64,000 nucleotides of DNA from Trebonia kvetii (GCF_007827045.1 NZ_RPFW01000005.1:639835-703834); one strand, 5' to 3'; counted from the stretch's first letter, positions 10,521 through 18,311 are shown. A program made the numbers and translations. The notes: generated by a model from the letters alone, not told the origin.

Positions 10521-10940
10521 ATGACCGAGCCGACGCTTTCGGATCTGGAGGCGGAGCGGGACCGGCTGTATGCGCGGCTGGCGGCGGTGGGCGACTTCCG
10601 TCGGGGGTCGGTGAGCGAGAACTGGCGCCGGTGCGGCAAGCCGAACTGCGCGTGCGCGCAGCCGGGTCATCCTGGTCACGGGCCGCGGATGCTGTGGACC
10701 CGGTCGGAAAGCCAGGGCAAGACGGTGGGCCGGCAACTGGCGGCAGGAGAAGTTGACAAGGTCCGCGGCGAGATCGCGCGGCACGCGGAGTTCACCGAGA
10801 TCTCGCGGAAGATCGTGGAGGTGAACGAGCGGATCTGCGAGGCCAGGCCGGCGGCCGGCACGCAGCCGTCCTCCGTGCCGGAGGACGGCGAAAAAAGGGG
10901 GTCTCCGCCGCGCTCGCGGCGGCGTGGTCCGCTGAGGTAG
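10521..10940 (+). CDS. DUF6788-type ORF A of the ISKra4-like element
   Basis: A 139-residue protein from ATG 10521, which follows AAGGGG. It begins MTEPTLSDLEAERDRLYARL (a probable helical or coiled segment) and contains the conserved GNWRRCGKP-type motif, here SENWRRCGKPNCACAQPGHP, with closely spaced cysteines that suggest metal or nucleic-acid binding. Proteins of this type are found fused to, or just before, transposases of the ISKra4 family. The normal frame stops at 10940; slippage at about 10891-10901 would instead carry the ribosome into the transposase frame and make one fusion protein. The last 15 residues read only in the unshifted frame are Arg/Pro-rich and probably not selected. 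Confidence 0.8.
   Translation: MTEPTLSDLEAERDRLYARLAAVGDFRRGSVSENWRRCGKPNCACAQPGHPGHGPRMLWTRSESQGKTVGRQLAAGEVDKVRGEIARHAEFTEISRKIVEVNERICEARPAAGTQPSSVPEDGEKRGSPPRSRRRGPLR
10891..10922 (+). promoter_or_regulatory. Probable programmed -1 frameshift signal of the IS element
   Basis: Six A residues (10891-10896) are followed by five G residues (10897-10901). The zero frame reads GAA AAA AGG GGG; moving back one base gives AAA AAG GGG GTC, which opens directly into the transposase frame with no stop. Three to four bases downstream an 8-base perfect hairpin, CCGCCGCG (10905-10912) with CGCGGCGG (10915-10922), could act as the stimulatory structure. Transcriptional slippage on the homopolymers would give the same product. 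Confidence 0.7.
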
Positions 10941-12280
10941 GGCGGCTGGCGGGGGAGGCAGCGCGGGCGCTGGCCCCGGGCGGGGACGGCCTGGCGGCGG
11001 CCGAGGCCGTGATCCGGGAGGGCGTGCTGCGGCTCGGCGGCGGGATCCTGGGGGAACTGCTGTCCGCCGACACCGGCTACCGTGGTCCCCGGGTGGCCTG
11101 CGGGAACGGGCACGAGGCCGCGTTCACGGGTTACCGGGGCAAGGTCATCGACACCGTCGTCGGGGAGGCACGGCTCCGCCGGGCCTGGTACCACTGCGCC
11201 CGGTGCAGGCGCGGGCGCGGGCACGGCCGGGGGCTGGCCCCGAGGGATGCCGAGCTCGGGATCACGGGAGCCTCTCTGTCGCCCGGGCTGGCCGCGATGG
11301 CCGCCACCGCCGGGGCAGCTGTCCCGTTCGCCAGGGCCGCGGGGCTGATAAGGGACCTGGCCGGGATCCGGCTGACCGTCAAACGGGTCGAGCGGGCCGC
11401 CGAGGCGGCCGGCGCGGCCGGGGCCGCCGCCGCCCGGCAGGAGGCCGGGCTCGTCGCCCGCCGCAAGGTCGTCCCGCTGCCGCCGGCCCCGCTGCCGGAC
11501 AAGCTCTACGCCGTCATCGACGGCACCGGAGTCCCCGTCACCAGGAAGGAGACCGAGGGCAGGGACGGCAAGGGCGAGGACGGCCGGGCACGCACCCGCG
11601 AGGTCAAGATGGCCGTCTTCTTCACCCAGGACAAGGTGAATGACGAGGGCTACCCGGTCCGGGACCGGGCCTCTTCCAGCTACATCGCCACCTTCGAGCC
11701 CGCCAGCCAGTTTGCGGGCCTGGTGAAGGCCGAGGGCATCCGCCGCGGCTCCGATCACGTCCGCCAGATGACCGTCATCGGCGACGGCGCCGCCTGGATC
11801 TGGAACATCGCCAGCGACAAGTTCCCCGGGGCGACCCAGATCGTCGACCTTTACCACGCCCGCGAGCACCTGCACTCCCTCACCCGGTCGCTGGAGTTCA
11901 TGCTGCTCGGCCGCAAGGACGAGTGGCTCGCCGCCCGCCTCGAAGACCTCGACTACGGCTACATCGACGGCATCGTGGACGCCACCAGGAAGTATCCCCT
12001 GATCGGAATCAAGAAAGACGAGGTCGACAAGGAGCTCGGCTACTTCCTCAACAACGCCCCGCGGATGCGCTATCACTGGTTCCGCCAATGCGGGCTGTTC
12101 GTCGGCTCTGGCGTCGTCGAGGCCGGATGCAAGTCCGTCATCGGCCAGCGCCTCAAGCAGTCCGGCATGCACTGGACCGTTGACGGCGCCGACTCGATCA
12201 TCGCCCTGCGCACCGCCGAAGCCAGCAGCCAGTGGGAAGCCACCTGCCTCAACCGGCACAACCAGACACCAGCCGCCTGA
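10898..12280 (+). CDS. ISKra4-family DDE transposase (ORF B, made by -1 frameshift)
   Basis: The frame is open from the slippery site to 12280. It reads GVSAALAAAWSAEVGRLAGE, then a zinc-ribbon-like WYHCARCRRGRGHGRG. The catalytic core shows the DDE layout: first Asp in LYAVIDGTGVPVTRKE, second in MTVIGDGAAWIWNIASDKFP, then QIVDLYHAREHLHSL, and the Glu in SGVVEAGCKSVIGQRLKQSG followed by MHWTV. These match the ISKra4 family. If no frameshift occurred, translation could start at GTG 11009, giving 423 residues, but that would lack the N-terminal part. Nothing in the frame is interrupted. Confidence 0.88.
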   Translation, partial: GVSAALAAAWSAEVGRLAGEAARALAPGGDGLAAAEAVIREGVLRLGGGILGELLSADTGYRGPRVACGNGHEAAFTGYRGKVIDTVVGEARLRRAWYHCARCRRGRGHGRGLAPRDAELGITGASLSPGLAAMAATAGAAVPFARAAGLIRDLAGIRLTVKRVERAAEAAGAAGAAAARQEAGLVARRKVVPLPPAPLPDKLYAVIDGTGVPVTRKETEGRDGKGEDGRARTREVKMAVFFTQDKVNDEGYPVRDRASSSYIATFEPASQFAGLVKAEGIRRGSDHVRQMTVIGDGAAWIWNIASDKFPGATQIVDLYHAREHLHSLTRSLEFMLLGRKDEWLAARLEDLDYGYIDGIVDATRKYPLIGIKKDEVDKELGYFLNNAPRMRYHWFRQCGLFVGSGVVEAGCKSVIGQRLKQSGMHWTVDGADSIIALRTAEASSQWEATCLNRHNQTPAA

Positions 12281-12308
12281 CCAGCCGGTCACCAAAGATG
12301 ATCTTCAG

Positions 12309-12332
12309 CCCCTACAAAAGTGTCGCGCACCC
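12309..12332 (-). repeat. IS right terminal inverted repeat
   Basis: Ends in the complement of GGGTGCGCGACAC. The flanking 8 bases 12333-12340 repeat the left target site GAACGGAC. Confidence 0.88.
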
Positions 12333-12446
12333 GAACGGACCGAACGGACTTGCCGCCGTCGCGGCTGACCATTTGCGGTCTGCGCTGGCCGCGGCACTCG
12401 GAATGTATGGCTCTCGCAGGGATCTTTGGCGGGGTAGGAAGTTCTC

Positions 12447-13280
12447 ATGAGGCTTATCAGCACGGTTGCGGAGTATCAGAAGCTAGCGAGGATCGAGGAC
12501 GATCTGAGCCGTCTACAGGCGTGGACGACCGAATATGAGGCAGCCCACCGCGACGTGTTCGATGTCTACTACCGCTCCTATGGTGACCCGTCCAGCAGGA
12601 ACTGCGCGGTCGCCGATGTGCCCAGGATCTCGCCGCTGGTGCGGGAGTGGGAGGCCCGGGCCGAGGCGCTTGCGAGGCTGACAGAGCGGGAGTTCAGGGC
12701 CCAGGGACTCCTGGACGAACTCAATGTTGTCCTCCTGGTCGGAAATCACACCGCCAATGGCTGGATTGAAGAGTTCCACGGCCGACAGACAATGTTCGTG
12801 GCACTCGAGTTCTTGGGCGCCCCGCCATACGACGGCATGCTTTTCTCCCACGAGGCCCTGCACTTGGCGCACATGCACCATGGTGCGGCGGACTGGCCAG
12901 ACGACGTCGCAAGCCATCTCATTCAAGAGGGTCTAGCCACGGCTGCTACTCGCAACCGGCATCCCGGTCTGTCGGACAGTGGTTACCTGTGGAACGACGA
13001 ACACCACGACTCGTGGGTGCGTGAGTGTCGTGCGGCAGAAAGAGCCCTGGCTGCGGTAGTGCTCGACGAGATGGCCACCCCTGCGGAGGCGGCTCACGTC
13101 CGGGGGCTGTTCGCACCAGACTGCCAAGCAGGGACGCTACCCTCGCGGTCGGGTTACTGGCTCGGAGACCTCCTGGCGCAACACTGGCTATCCCAGTACG
13201 ACCTTCGGGATGTGCTTGGCTGGGATCACGCAGAGGCGACCGGCCAAGCATCCAACGACCTCCGCACGGGGCTGGGCTGA
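12447..13280 (+). CDS. Putative zinc metallopeptidase (gluzincin, DUF2268-like)
   Basis: A 277-residue protein with FSHEALHLAHMHHG at about residue 132, an HExxH zinc site, and a downstream glutamate in HLIQEGLATAATR that would be the third ligand. The later SGYWLGDLLAQHWL resembles the helix that follows the active site in DUF2268/predicted Zn-protease families. No signal peptide or membrane segment is seen, so it is probably cytoplasmic. ATG 12447 follows AGGAAG. It starts 115 bases after the IS right end, so the insertion probably removed or replaced its original promoter. The family assignment rests on the motif pattern only; the substrate is unknown. Confidence 0.65.
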   Translation: MRLISTVAEYQKLARIEDDLSRLQAWTTEYEAAHRDVFDVYYRSYGDPSSRNCAVADVPRISPLVREWEARAEALARLTEREFRAQGLLDELNVVLLVGNHTANGWIEEFHGRQTMFVALEFLGAPPYDGMLFSHEALHLAHMHHGAADWPDDVASHLIQEGLATAATRNRHPGLSDSGYLWNDEHHDSWVRECRAAERALAAVVLDEMATPAEAAHVRGLFAPDCQAGTLPSRSGYWLGDLLAQHWLSQYDLRDVLGWDHAEATGQASNDLRTGLG

Positions 13281-13324
13281 AATAGCGCTTCGGACTGGCC
13301 CAATCCCGGTCAACGATCGGCAGC

Positions 13325-13545
13325 GCGACCTGCCTGGGAGGAACACGGCACTCGCCGCGGCTCCGGCCAGCGCGACCGCCGCGGCCGCGATAAGCGCGGC
13401 GTGCAGCCCCTGGGTCAGGGCCTGGCCAGCGTCCACGCTCTCGCCCGCCGACATTGCGGTGCCCGCCGACATCCGCGCGCCGAGCACGGCGACGCCGAAC
13501 ACGCCGCCGACCAGCCTCGACGACGACGCCAAGGCACGGACGGGG
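13325..13545 (-). pseudogene. C-terminal remnant of an MFS (EmrB/QacA-type) transporter
   Basis: One minus-strand frame reads ASSSRLVGGVFGVAVLGARM, then SAGESVDAGQALTQGLHAAL followed by an Ala-rich hydrophobic helix ending AAASAVFLPGR. This is the pattern of the last two transmembrane segments of DHA2-type drug exporters. There is no start or upstream part: the frame runs straight into the carbonic anhydrase remnant in another frame. It is a fragment and should not be functional. Confidence 0.6.
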
Positions 13546-13555
13546 TTAACGAGTC

Positions 13556-13737
13556 CTACAGGACCTCGTTGAGCTTGCCGGTGGCCACGTCGAAGACGAA
13601 GCCGCGGACCGCGTCCTTGTGCGGGATGAACGGGCTTGCCTTGATCCTGGCGATGGACTGCCGCACGTCCTCGTCCAGGTCGGTGAACGCCTCGGCCGCC
13701 CACTGCGGCTTGAGGCCGGTCTCGTCCTGGATCGACC
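13556..13737 (-). pseudogene. C-terminal remnant of a beta-class carbonic anhydrase
   Basis: Reading leftwards from about 13737 to the stop at 13556-13558, the frame gives IQDETGLKPQWAAEAFTDLD, then SIARIKASPFIPHKDAVRGF and VFDVATGKLNEVL. This matches the C-terminal end of actinobacterial beta-carbonic anhydrases. The zinc-binding N-terminal two thirds is missing and the sequence breaks at an AT-rich TTTTATAGGAATT junction. It lies just upstream of the MFS remnant on the same strand. The rest of 13281-13945 shows nothing else I can support. Confidence 0.75.
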
Positions 13738-13945
13738 GATTTTATAGGAATTACCGACGCCGGCGTGATGATGCCGGGTCCCGCCGCTACCCGGGCGCGT
13801 CCGCAAACGCGGGCCGCTAGCCGCGTCTCCGCGGACGCGGCTCGGACAGCGCGAAGCACGAACCCGTTCCGCATAACTGGCCGCGCTAACCGTCGAGTAC
13901 GCACAACTTCCGCGATCGCCGCGATCGCCGTGAGAAGATGCCGCA

Positions 13946-14356
13946 ATGTTCGACAAGCTGCTGCACCACAAGCTGCTCACCGAGGGCCTCGAGGGCGACG
14001 GCGTGATCACCGCGCAGAAGGTCGAGGCGGCCAAGGGCGAGATGGGCATCATGGGCTTCTACGTCGGGATCGAGGGCCACATCAAGTTCGATGACGGCAC
14101 GCAGGTCACGTTCTCGTCCAAGGGCCTGGACACCTCCAAGCTCGGCGACCTCGACGTCGGCACGGTCGTCCCTGTCAGGTACGACGCCAGCCGCACGCAT
14201 GCCGTCCTTGACATACCCAAGCTCGAGGCCGCGAAGGCGGCCAAGAAGAAGGCGGCCGACGCGTGGCTCGAGCGCCAGAAGGCGGAGAAGATCGCGGCCG
14301 CTGACGCCGCCCTGGCCAAGGGCAACAAGGGCGGCCACCACGGCAGAAACGCGTAG
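13946..14356 (+). CDS. Conserved hypothetical protein, 136 aa
   Basis: I do not recognise the family. The first 95 residues look like a compact beta-rich domain: GDGVITAQKVEAAKGEMGIM, then GHIKFDDGTQVTFSSKGLD and DVGTVVPVRYDASRTHAVLD. From about residue 95 to the end it is Ala/Lys/Glu-rich and probably helical (KLEAAKAAKKKAADAWLERQ), ending in a His/Gly/Lys-rich tail. There is no signal peptide. It has strong third-position GC, supporting real coding. It is convergent with the truncated sigma factor gene and shares a terminator hairpin with it. An OB-like or PilZ-like fold is possible but this is guesswork. Confidence 0.7.
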   Translation: MFDKLLHHKLLTEGLEGDGVITAQKVEAAKGEMGIMGFYVGIEGHIKFDDGTQVTFSSKGLDTSKLGDLDVGTVVPVRYDASRTHAVLDIPKLEAAKAAKKKAADAWLERQKAEKIAAADAALAKGNKGGHHGRNA

Positions 14357-14378
14357 GCCCGGCGCGGTCGCGGGCCTA
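14354..14378. terminator. Bidirectional hairpin spanning both stop codons
   Basis: TAGGCCCG (14354-14361) pairs perfectly with CGGGCCTA (14371-14378) around a 9-base loop. The left arm contains the TAG stop of the plus-strand gene and the right arm contains the complement of the minus-strand gene's TAG. No T-run follows on either strand, as is common in high-GC actinobacteria. Confidence 0.55.
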
Positions 14379-15140
14379 TTCGGGCAGAGTCCGGGGCAGC
14401 CCGAACCTGGCGAGCACGCTGTTGTCGTGGAAGCCGGTGATGGCGCTGATGCGATTGCCGGCGAGGGTGAGGACGATCAGCCCGTGCGCGTGGCTGATCG
14501 GGGAGTGCGGATCGCGCGAGTAGCGGCCGAAGGCGGGCTGGCCGTTGGCCCGAGTGGGGATGAGCCGCGTTCGCTGGGGTCCGTTGCGGAACGAGACGGC
14601 AGACAGCAAGTGCCCGACCGTGTCGCGGCCCTGGTACTCCAGCGGCAGCGGCGGCATCGTGAGCCACGCGTCGTCGGTGAGCAGGTCGACGATCGCCGCG
14701 ACGTCGCCGCGCTCGAACGCGTCGGCGAACCGGCCGGTGATTTCCTGCTCGCGCGCGGAGCCCGGCAGCGGGGCATGGTCGCGCCCGCCCGGCGGCAGGT
14801 GGCAGGCGATCGTGGCGCGAGCTCGCCGGAGCAGGTTGTTCGCCGCGTCCAGGCTGCAGTCGAGCATGGCAGCGGTCTCGGTGCCGTGGAACCCGAGCAC
14901 GTCGCGGAGAAGCAGGGCGGCGCGCTGGCGGGGCGGTAGGTGCTGCAGGGCGGAGACGAAGGCAAGCGACACCGATTCCCTGGACTCGTACCGCGCCTGC
15001 GGTCCCGGTGCGGCATCGGGCAGTTCGCCGAGCAGCGCGTCGGGGTAAGGCTCTAGCCACAGCGGCTCGCCGCTGCGGGTCGGCGTGGGCAGCGCCATCG
15101 CGGGCTCGGTCCTGGCTGAGCGACTCACGCAGGTACTGAC
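14376..15140 (-). pseudogene. SigX5/ECF-type sigma factor lacking region 2
   Basis: The homology begins in the middle of the protein at VSTCVSRSAR, equivalent to the end of region 2 (TNACL-type). It continues WLEPYPDALLGELPD and the region 4 segment ALQHLPPRQRAALLLRDVLG with TETAAMLDCSLDAANNLLRR. The C-terminal SnoaL-like extension follows: FADAFERGDVAAIVDLLTDD, PPLPLEYQGRDTVGHLL and SAITGFHDNSVLARFGLP. The whole -10-binding region 2 of about 80-100 residues is missing; upstream sequence to 15288 does not encode it. The open frame continues further without homology. As it stands it cannot be a normal sigma factor, though a region-4-only protein cannot be excluded. Confidence 0.72.
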
Positions 15141-15288
15141 ACCGTCGGACCGGGAAACTGGCCGATCCGCGGCAGGTACCATCTTGACTGGCCGCGGTCG
15201 CCGCCCAACACCAACAGATGCCGATGAACGGTTCAGCGCTTCGCCCCTCAAGTACGAGCTTCACGCGGGAGGCTGAGGTGCGATTCGG

Positions 15289-16383
15289 TCAGGTTGGCCG
15301 CGAGGTGAGCTCGGCGCACGCGCGAAGGCTCTCGTAGTGGGCGACGGCCTGGCGCGCCGTGGCGCCGTGTTCCACGATCGGCTGCCCGGTGCCGGACACG
15401 ACGGCGGGGATGAACCGGGCGGTCAGCGGCGCGTGCGGGTGAAGGGTCAGTTCAAGGACGCCGGTGGCGGTGCTGTAGGAGTTCTCCCACCACAGGAAGT
15501 TGCCCATGCCGTAGGCGACGAACGTGTGCCCGAGCCAGCCGGAGCCCTGCAGCATGTGCGCGTGCGCGCCGATGATGATGCTGGCGCCGGCCGCGGCCAG
15601 CTGCCGCGCCAGCGACAGCTGGTTGGGATCCGGGCATGACTCGCCTTCCGTGCCCCAGTGCATGAACACGATGACGGTGGGCGCCAGCCGTTTGGCGGCA
15701 CGCACCGCGGCCAGCGTCTGTCGCAGGTCGATGGCGTTCGCCTCGCCCGGCCTGCTATCCGTCGCCACCCAGGACGACGCGAGTTCGGCCACCTGCGAGA
15801 CGCCGATGACGGCGATCTTCCTCCCCTTGACCGTGGTGACGTACGGCGCCCACGCGGCGGCGGCATTCTTGCCGATCCCCACGTAAGGGAAGTCGGCGGC
15901 CTTCGCCGCGGCCACCGTGTCCGCCAGGCCGACCTGCCCGTAGTCAAGGACATGGTTGTTCGCCATGGTGACCAGGCTGACCCCGGCGTCGCGCAGTGCG
16001 GTGAACGCGGCAGGCACGGTGCGGAAGTGGTAGGTCTTCGGCTGCGGCGTGCCGCGGCTGGTGACGGACGTCTCGAGATTCAGCGCCGTGAAGTCAGCCA
16101 ACTTCAGCACGGTGGCGATCGGCCCGAACGCGGTGGCCGGATCGCTCAGCAGGCGCGCGGTGCGCGCGGTGAAGTGGACGTCTCCGGCGAACGCGAGCGT
16201 GACGCTGGCCGGCGCGCTCGAAGCACGGACCTGCGGACTTGACGCCTTGGCGGTATGCGGCACGTGCTGGATAGTCCTGGCAGGCACCCCGGTCGCGGCC
16301 GGGGCCGACGTGCAAGCTGAGGCCGCAAGCACTGCCAGCAGACCGGGCAGCGCGATGAGCAGGCGACGAGTAGCCATGGACAC
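15289..16383 (-). CDS. CapA-family metallophosphatase-fold lipoprotein
   Basis: A 364-residue protein of the CapA/PgsA family (poly-gamma-glutamate capsule-associated), which has a metallophosphoesterase fold. The N-terminus MATRRLLIALPGLLAVLAAS followed by Cys is a lipoprotein signal with lipobox LAASAC, so it is probably anchored outside the membrane. Metal-site motifs are in order: LAFAGDVHFT, NLETSVTSRG, MANNHVLDYG, VFMHWGTEGE and GAHAHMLQG. No pgsB/C-like synthetase genes are nearby, so a polyglutamate role is not supported by context; many actinobacterial members stand alone. About 35 residues after the Cys are Ala/Ser/Thr/Pro-rich linker. Confidence 0.88.
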   Translation of the reverse strand: MSMATRRLLIALPGLLAVLAASACTSAPAATGVPARTIQHVPHTAKASSPQVRASSAPASVTLAFAGDVHFTARTARLLSDPATAFGPIATVLKLADFTALNLETSVTSRGTPQPKTYHFRTVPAAFTALRDAGVSLVTMANNHVLDYGQVGLADTVAAAKAADFPYVGIGKNAAAAWAPYVTTVKGRKIAVIGVSQVAELASSWVATDSRPGEANAIDLRQTLAAVRAAKRLAPTVIVFMHWGTEGESCPDPNQLSLARQLAAAGASIIIGAHAHMLQGSGWLGHTFVAYGMGNFLWWENSYSTATGVLELTLHPHAPLTARFIPAVVSGTGQPIVEHGATARQAVAHYESLRACAELTSRPT

Positions 16384-16452
16384 AGCCTAGGAGCACAGCC
16401 GGCACGGCGCGCCACTTTTCCGCTACGCATAGCAAGCAGGCGCGTAGGGAAG

Positions 16453-17745
16453 CTAGAAGGCCGGCCCGCTGTACCACTGTCCGTGCTTCGCGACCGGGAA
16501 CTTGGTGAACTTCCCGGCGGCGGCGACGCCGTAGCGGTCGGTGGACCGAGGCGGCTTGCCGCTGAAGGTTGTCCAGGCTTCGCCAATGACGTGCCTGGCC
16601 GAGGCGTCTGACCACAGCACGCTGTACACGGCGGACGCGCAGGGCCCCGGGTGCCGGTACAGGACGCGCAGGCGCTTGCCGGTGGCGGCAGAGTAGGCGA
16701 CGAACATCGGCTCGGTCTTCCCGCAGCTGACTGGCGAGGCGCCGTAGACGGAGTCGACACGCGTGGCGCAGACGACGGTCCCGCCGTCCGGTGTGAGCAG
16801 GAGCGACGCGCAGTTGCCCGGTGCCTTGAGCACGACCTTGCTTGCGGCGGCGAGGTCACCGCTGGGCCGCGCCGCGGTGATGGTCCGTTCCACAAGCGCG
16901 GCGTCCCCCGGGCCCTTCCCCGTGGTCACCACCGTGGAGAACGCCACCTGGCGGCCGTCCGCCGTCCACGACACGCCAGTCTGCCACAGAATGACGTCGG
17001 TCTGATTGCGCCAGGTGCCGGCTATCCAGGTCCGCAGTACTGCCCCGGACGTGACGGAGTAGATCCGCAGTGTCGTGCCGTTGCCGCGAACGGACAGGGC
17101 GGCCAGTTCCTTGCCGTCGGGGGATACCGCGAAGCCGAGCAGTTCGCCGGGTGACGTGAGCGGGACGGGCAGCTGCGTGAGCGTCGCCACCTGCTTCGTT
17201 CCTGGTGCGATGCGCACGAGGAAATACCCTACGTTGCCCCAGCTGTCTCTTGCGCCAACAACGAATGCCCGGTCGTTGGCCGTGGCGGACACTCCGACCG
17301 CAGGATTCACCCCGACACCTTCGTAAATGGCCGGCAGGGCGACGGTGGCGAGCGTCGTACCGGTGAGGACGTCTCCCACGATCACGTCGATCGCTGCCTG
17401 GCCATCGTGGCTAACTGGCCCCTCGGTCGCGATGGCGTAGTACCGCGGCATCCCGCCGGCGGCGGTACTACTGCCGTTCGCCGGCGCCGGGCGCGGCGGC
17501 TCAGCGTGGCGGAGTGCCACCAGGGACACGGCGAGGGCAGCGACAGCGGCGGCGGCGCCGAGCGGGATCATCCAGATCTCCTTCATCGTCACAAGGGTGC
17601 TGCGCACCCGGGACGAGGTACGGCCCCGGTCCTGACGCGGTCCGGCAGCGGCCGCGCTGTTCTCTGGCAGGGCTAGCGGGCGGATCTCCCGGACCGACGC
17701 GGCGGTCGCCTCGGCGGCGGTGCTAACGCGGTCTTTGGCACTCAT
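16453..17745 (-). CDS. Membrane-anchored beta-propeller-like protein, partner of the SigE-family sigma factor
   Basis: A 430-residue protein. About 55 cytoplasmic residues precede one transmembrane helix (residues 57-78, IWMIPLGAAAAVAALAVSLV), then an extracellular domain of about 350 residues with WD40/TolB-like repeats such as LLGFAVSPDGKELAALSVRG, VSWTADGRQVAFSTVV and LLLTPDGGTVVCATRV. Its ATG overlaps the sigma gene stop (ATGA), implying translational coupling. The layout (cytoplasmic tail, one helix, outside sensor domain) suggests an anti-sigma or sensor role, but no canonical ZAS zinc motif (HxxxCxxC) is present. Function is therefore inferred from context only. Confidence 0.75.
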   Translation of the reverse strand: MSAKDRVSTAAEATAASVREIRPLALPENSAAAAGPRQDRGRTSSRVRSTLVTMKEIWMIPLGAAAAVAALAVSLVALRHAEPPRPAPANGSSTAAGGMPRYYAIATEGPVSHDGQAAIDVIVGDVLTGTTLATVALPAIYEGVGVNPAVGVSATANDRAFVVGARDSWGNVGYFLVRIAPGTKQVATLTQLPVPLTSPGELLGFAVSPDGKELAALSVRGNGTTLRIYSVTSGAVLRTWIAGTWRNQTDVILWQTGVSWTADGRQVAFSTVVTTGKGPGDAALVERTITAARPSGDLAAASKVVLKAPGNCASLLLTPDGGTVVCATRVDSVYGASPVSCGKTEPMFVAYSAATGKRLRVLYRHPGPCASAVYSVLWSDASARHVIGEAWTTFSGKPPRSTDRYGVAAAGKFTKFPVAKHGQWYSGPAF

Positions 17746-18311
17746 TCGGCTTCCTCCCTGAGGATCCGGGTCAGGGTCGACAGACCCCGGGAGGTGGCGG
17801 ACTTGACGGTGCCCTTGGTGACCTTCATGACCTGGGCCGTCTCTTCCTCGGTGAGGCCGAGGTAGTGACGGAGCACGACGGCCTCGCGCTGGCGGGCGGG
17901 CAGGGCGCGCAGCGCCGCGAGAGCCTCGCGGTTGGCCTCGCCGACCAGGGCGCTCTCCTCCGCGGAGACCATGTTGCCGGGGTCGGGCGCGAGGAACAGC
18001 GCACGGTCGCGGCGGATCCGGTTGCGGTGCGCGGTGCGGCAGGCGTTCAGCACGCTCGCCCTGAGGTAGCCCAGTGCCTTGTCCCTGTTGTGCAGTGATC
18101 CCCATTTTCGGTACATGCCGACGAAGGCGTCCTGGACGATATCCTCGGCGATCGACTGGTCGCCCAGCATGACCTTGGCGAACTTGACCAACCCCAGCGC
18201 GTGAGCCTCGAAGAGCGCGCTCACCCGCCGCCGTGCGTCGGCGTCAGGCGAGGCGTCGGTCAGCGGTTCCACACCCTCATACACTCCGATCCGGCCAATA
18301 GGTTGCCTCAC
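17742..18311 (-). CDS. SigE-family ECF RNA polymerase sigma factor
   Basis: A 189-residue (or slightly shorter) ECF sigma factor. Region 2 reads VKFAKVMLGDQSIAEDIVQD and AFVGMYRKWGSL, then LGYLRASVLNACRTAHRNRI. Region 4 reads ALRALPARQREAVVLRHYLG and LTEEETAQVMKVTKGTVKSA, followed by TSRGLSTLTRIL. This is the actinobacterial SigE-family pattern (TIGR02983-like). The start is uncertain: GTG at 18311 gives MRQPIGRIGVYEG, and a later GTG about ten codons in (before VEPLTD) is equally plausible. It is co-transcribed and overlaps by four bases with the membrane propeller-like gene. Confidence 0.88.
   Translation of the reverse strand: MRQPIGRIGVYEGVEPLTDASPDADARRRVSALFEAHALGLVKFAKVMLGDQSIAEDIVQDAFVGMYRKWGSLHNRDKALGYLRASVLNACRTAHRNRIRRDRALFLAPDPGNMVSAEESALVGEANREALAALRALPARQREAVVLRHYLGLTEEETAQVMKVTKGTVKSATSRGLSTLTRILREEAE

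Larger units (their letters stand above)
10430..12332 (+). mobile_element. Complete ISKra4-like insertion sequence, 1903 bp
   Basis: The element is bounded by imperfect 24-base terminal inverted repeats. The left end begins GGGTGTGCGACACG (10430-10453) and the right end is the complement of GGGTGCGCGACACT (12309-12332); 19 of 24 positions match. It is flanked by the 8-base direct repeat GAACGGAC on both sides. Inside are a DUF6788-type small ORF and a DDE transposase ORF in the -1 frame, joined by a slippery A6G5 run followed by a hairpin. All parts look intact, so it may still be mobile. It separates the HNH gene from the metallopeptidase gene. Confidence 0.92.

Noticed and set aside
10676..12295. 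539-codon minus-strand frame over the transposase
   Set aside because: Antisense to the transposase with its intact DDE motifs; Gly/Pro/Asp-rich composition without domains.
13740..13945. Minus-strand coding sequence upstream of the carbonic anhydrase remnant
   Set aside because: The open frame has no homology and spans remnants of two other genes in other frames.
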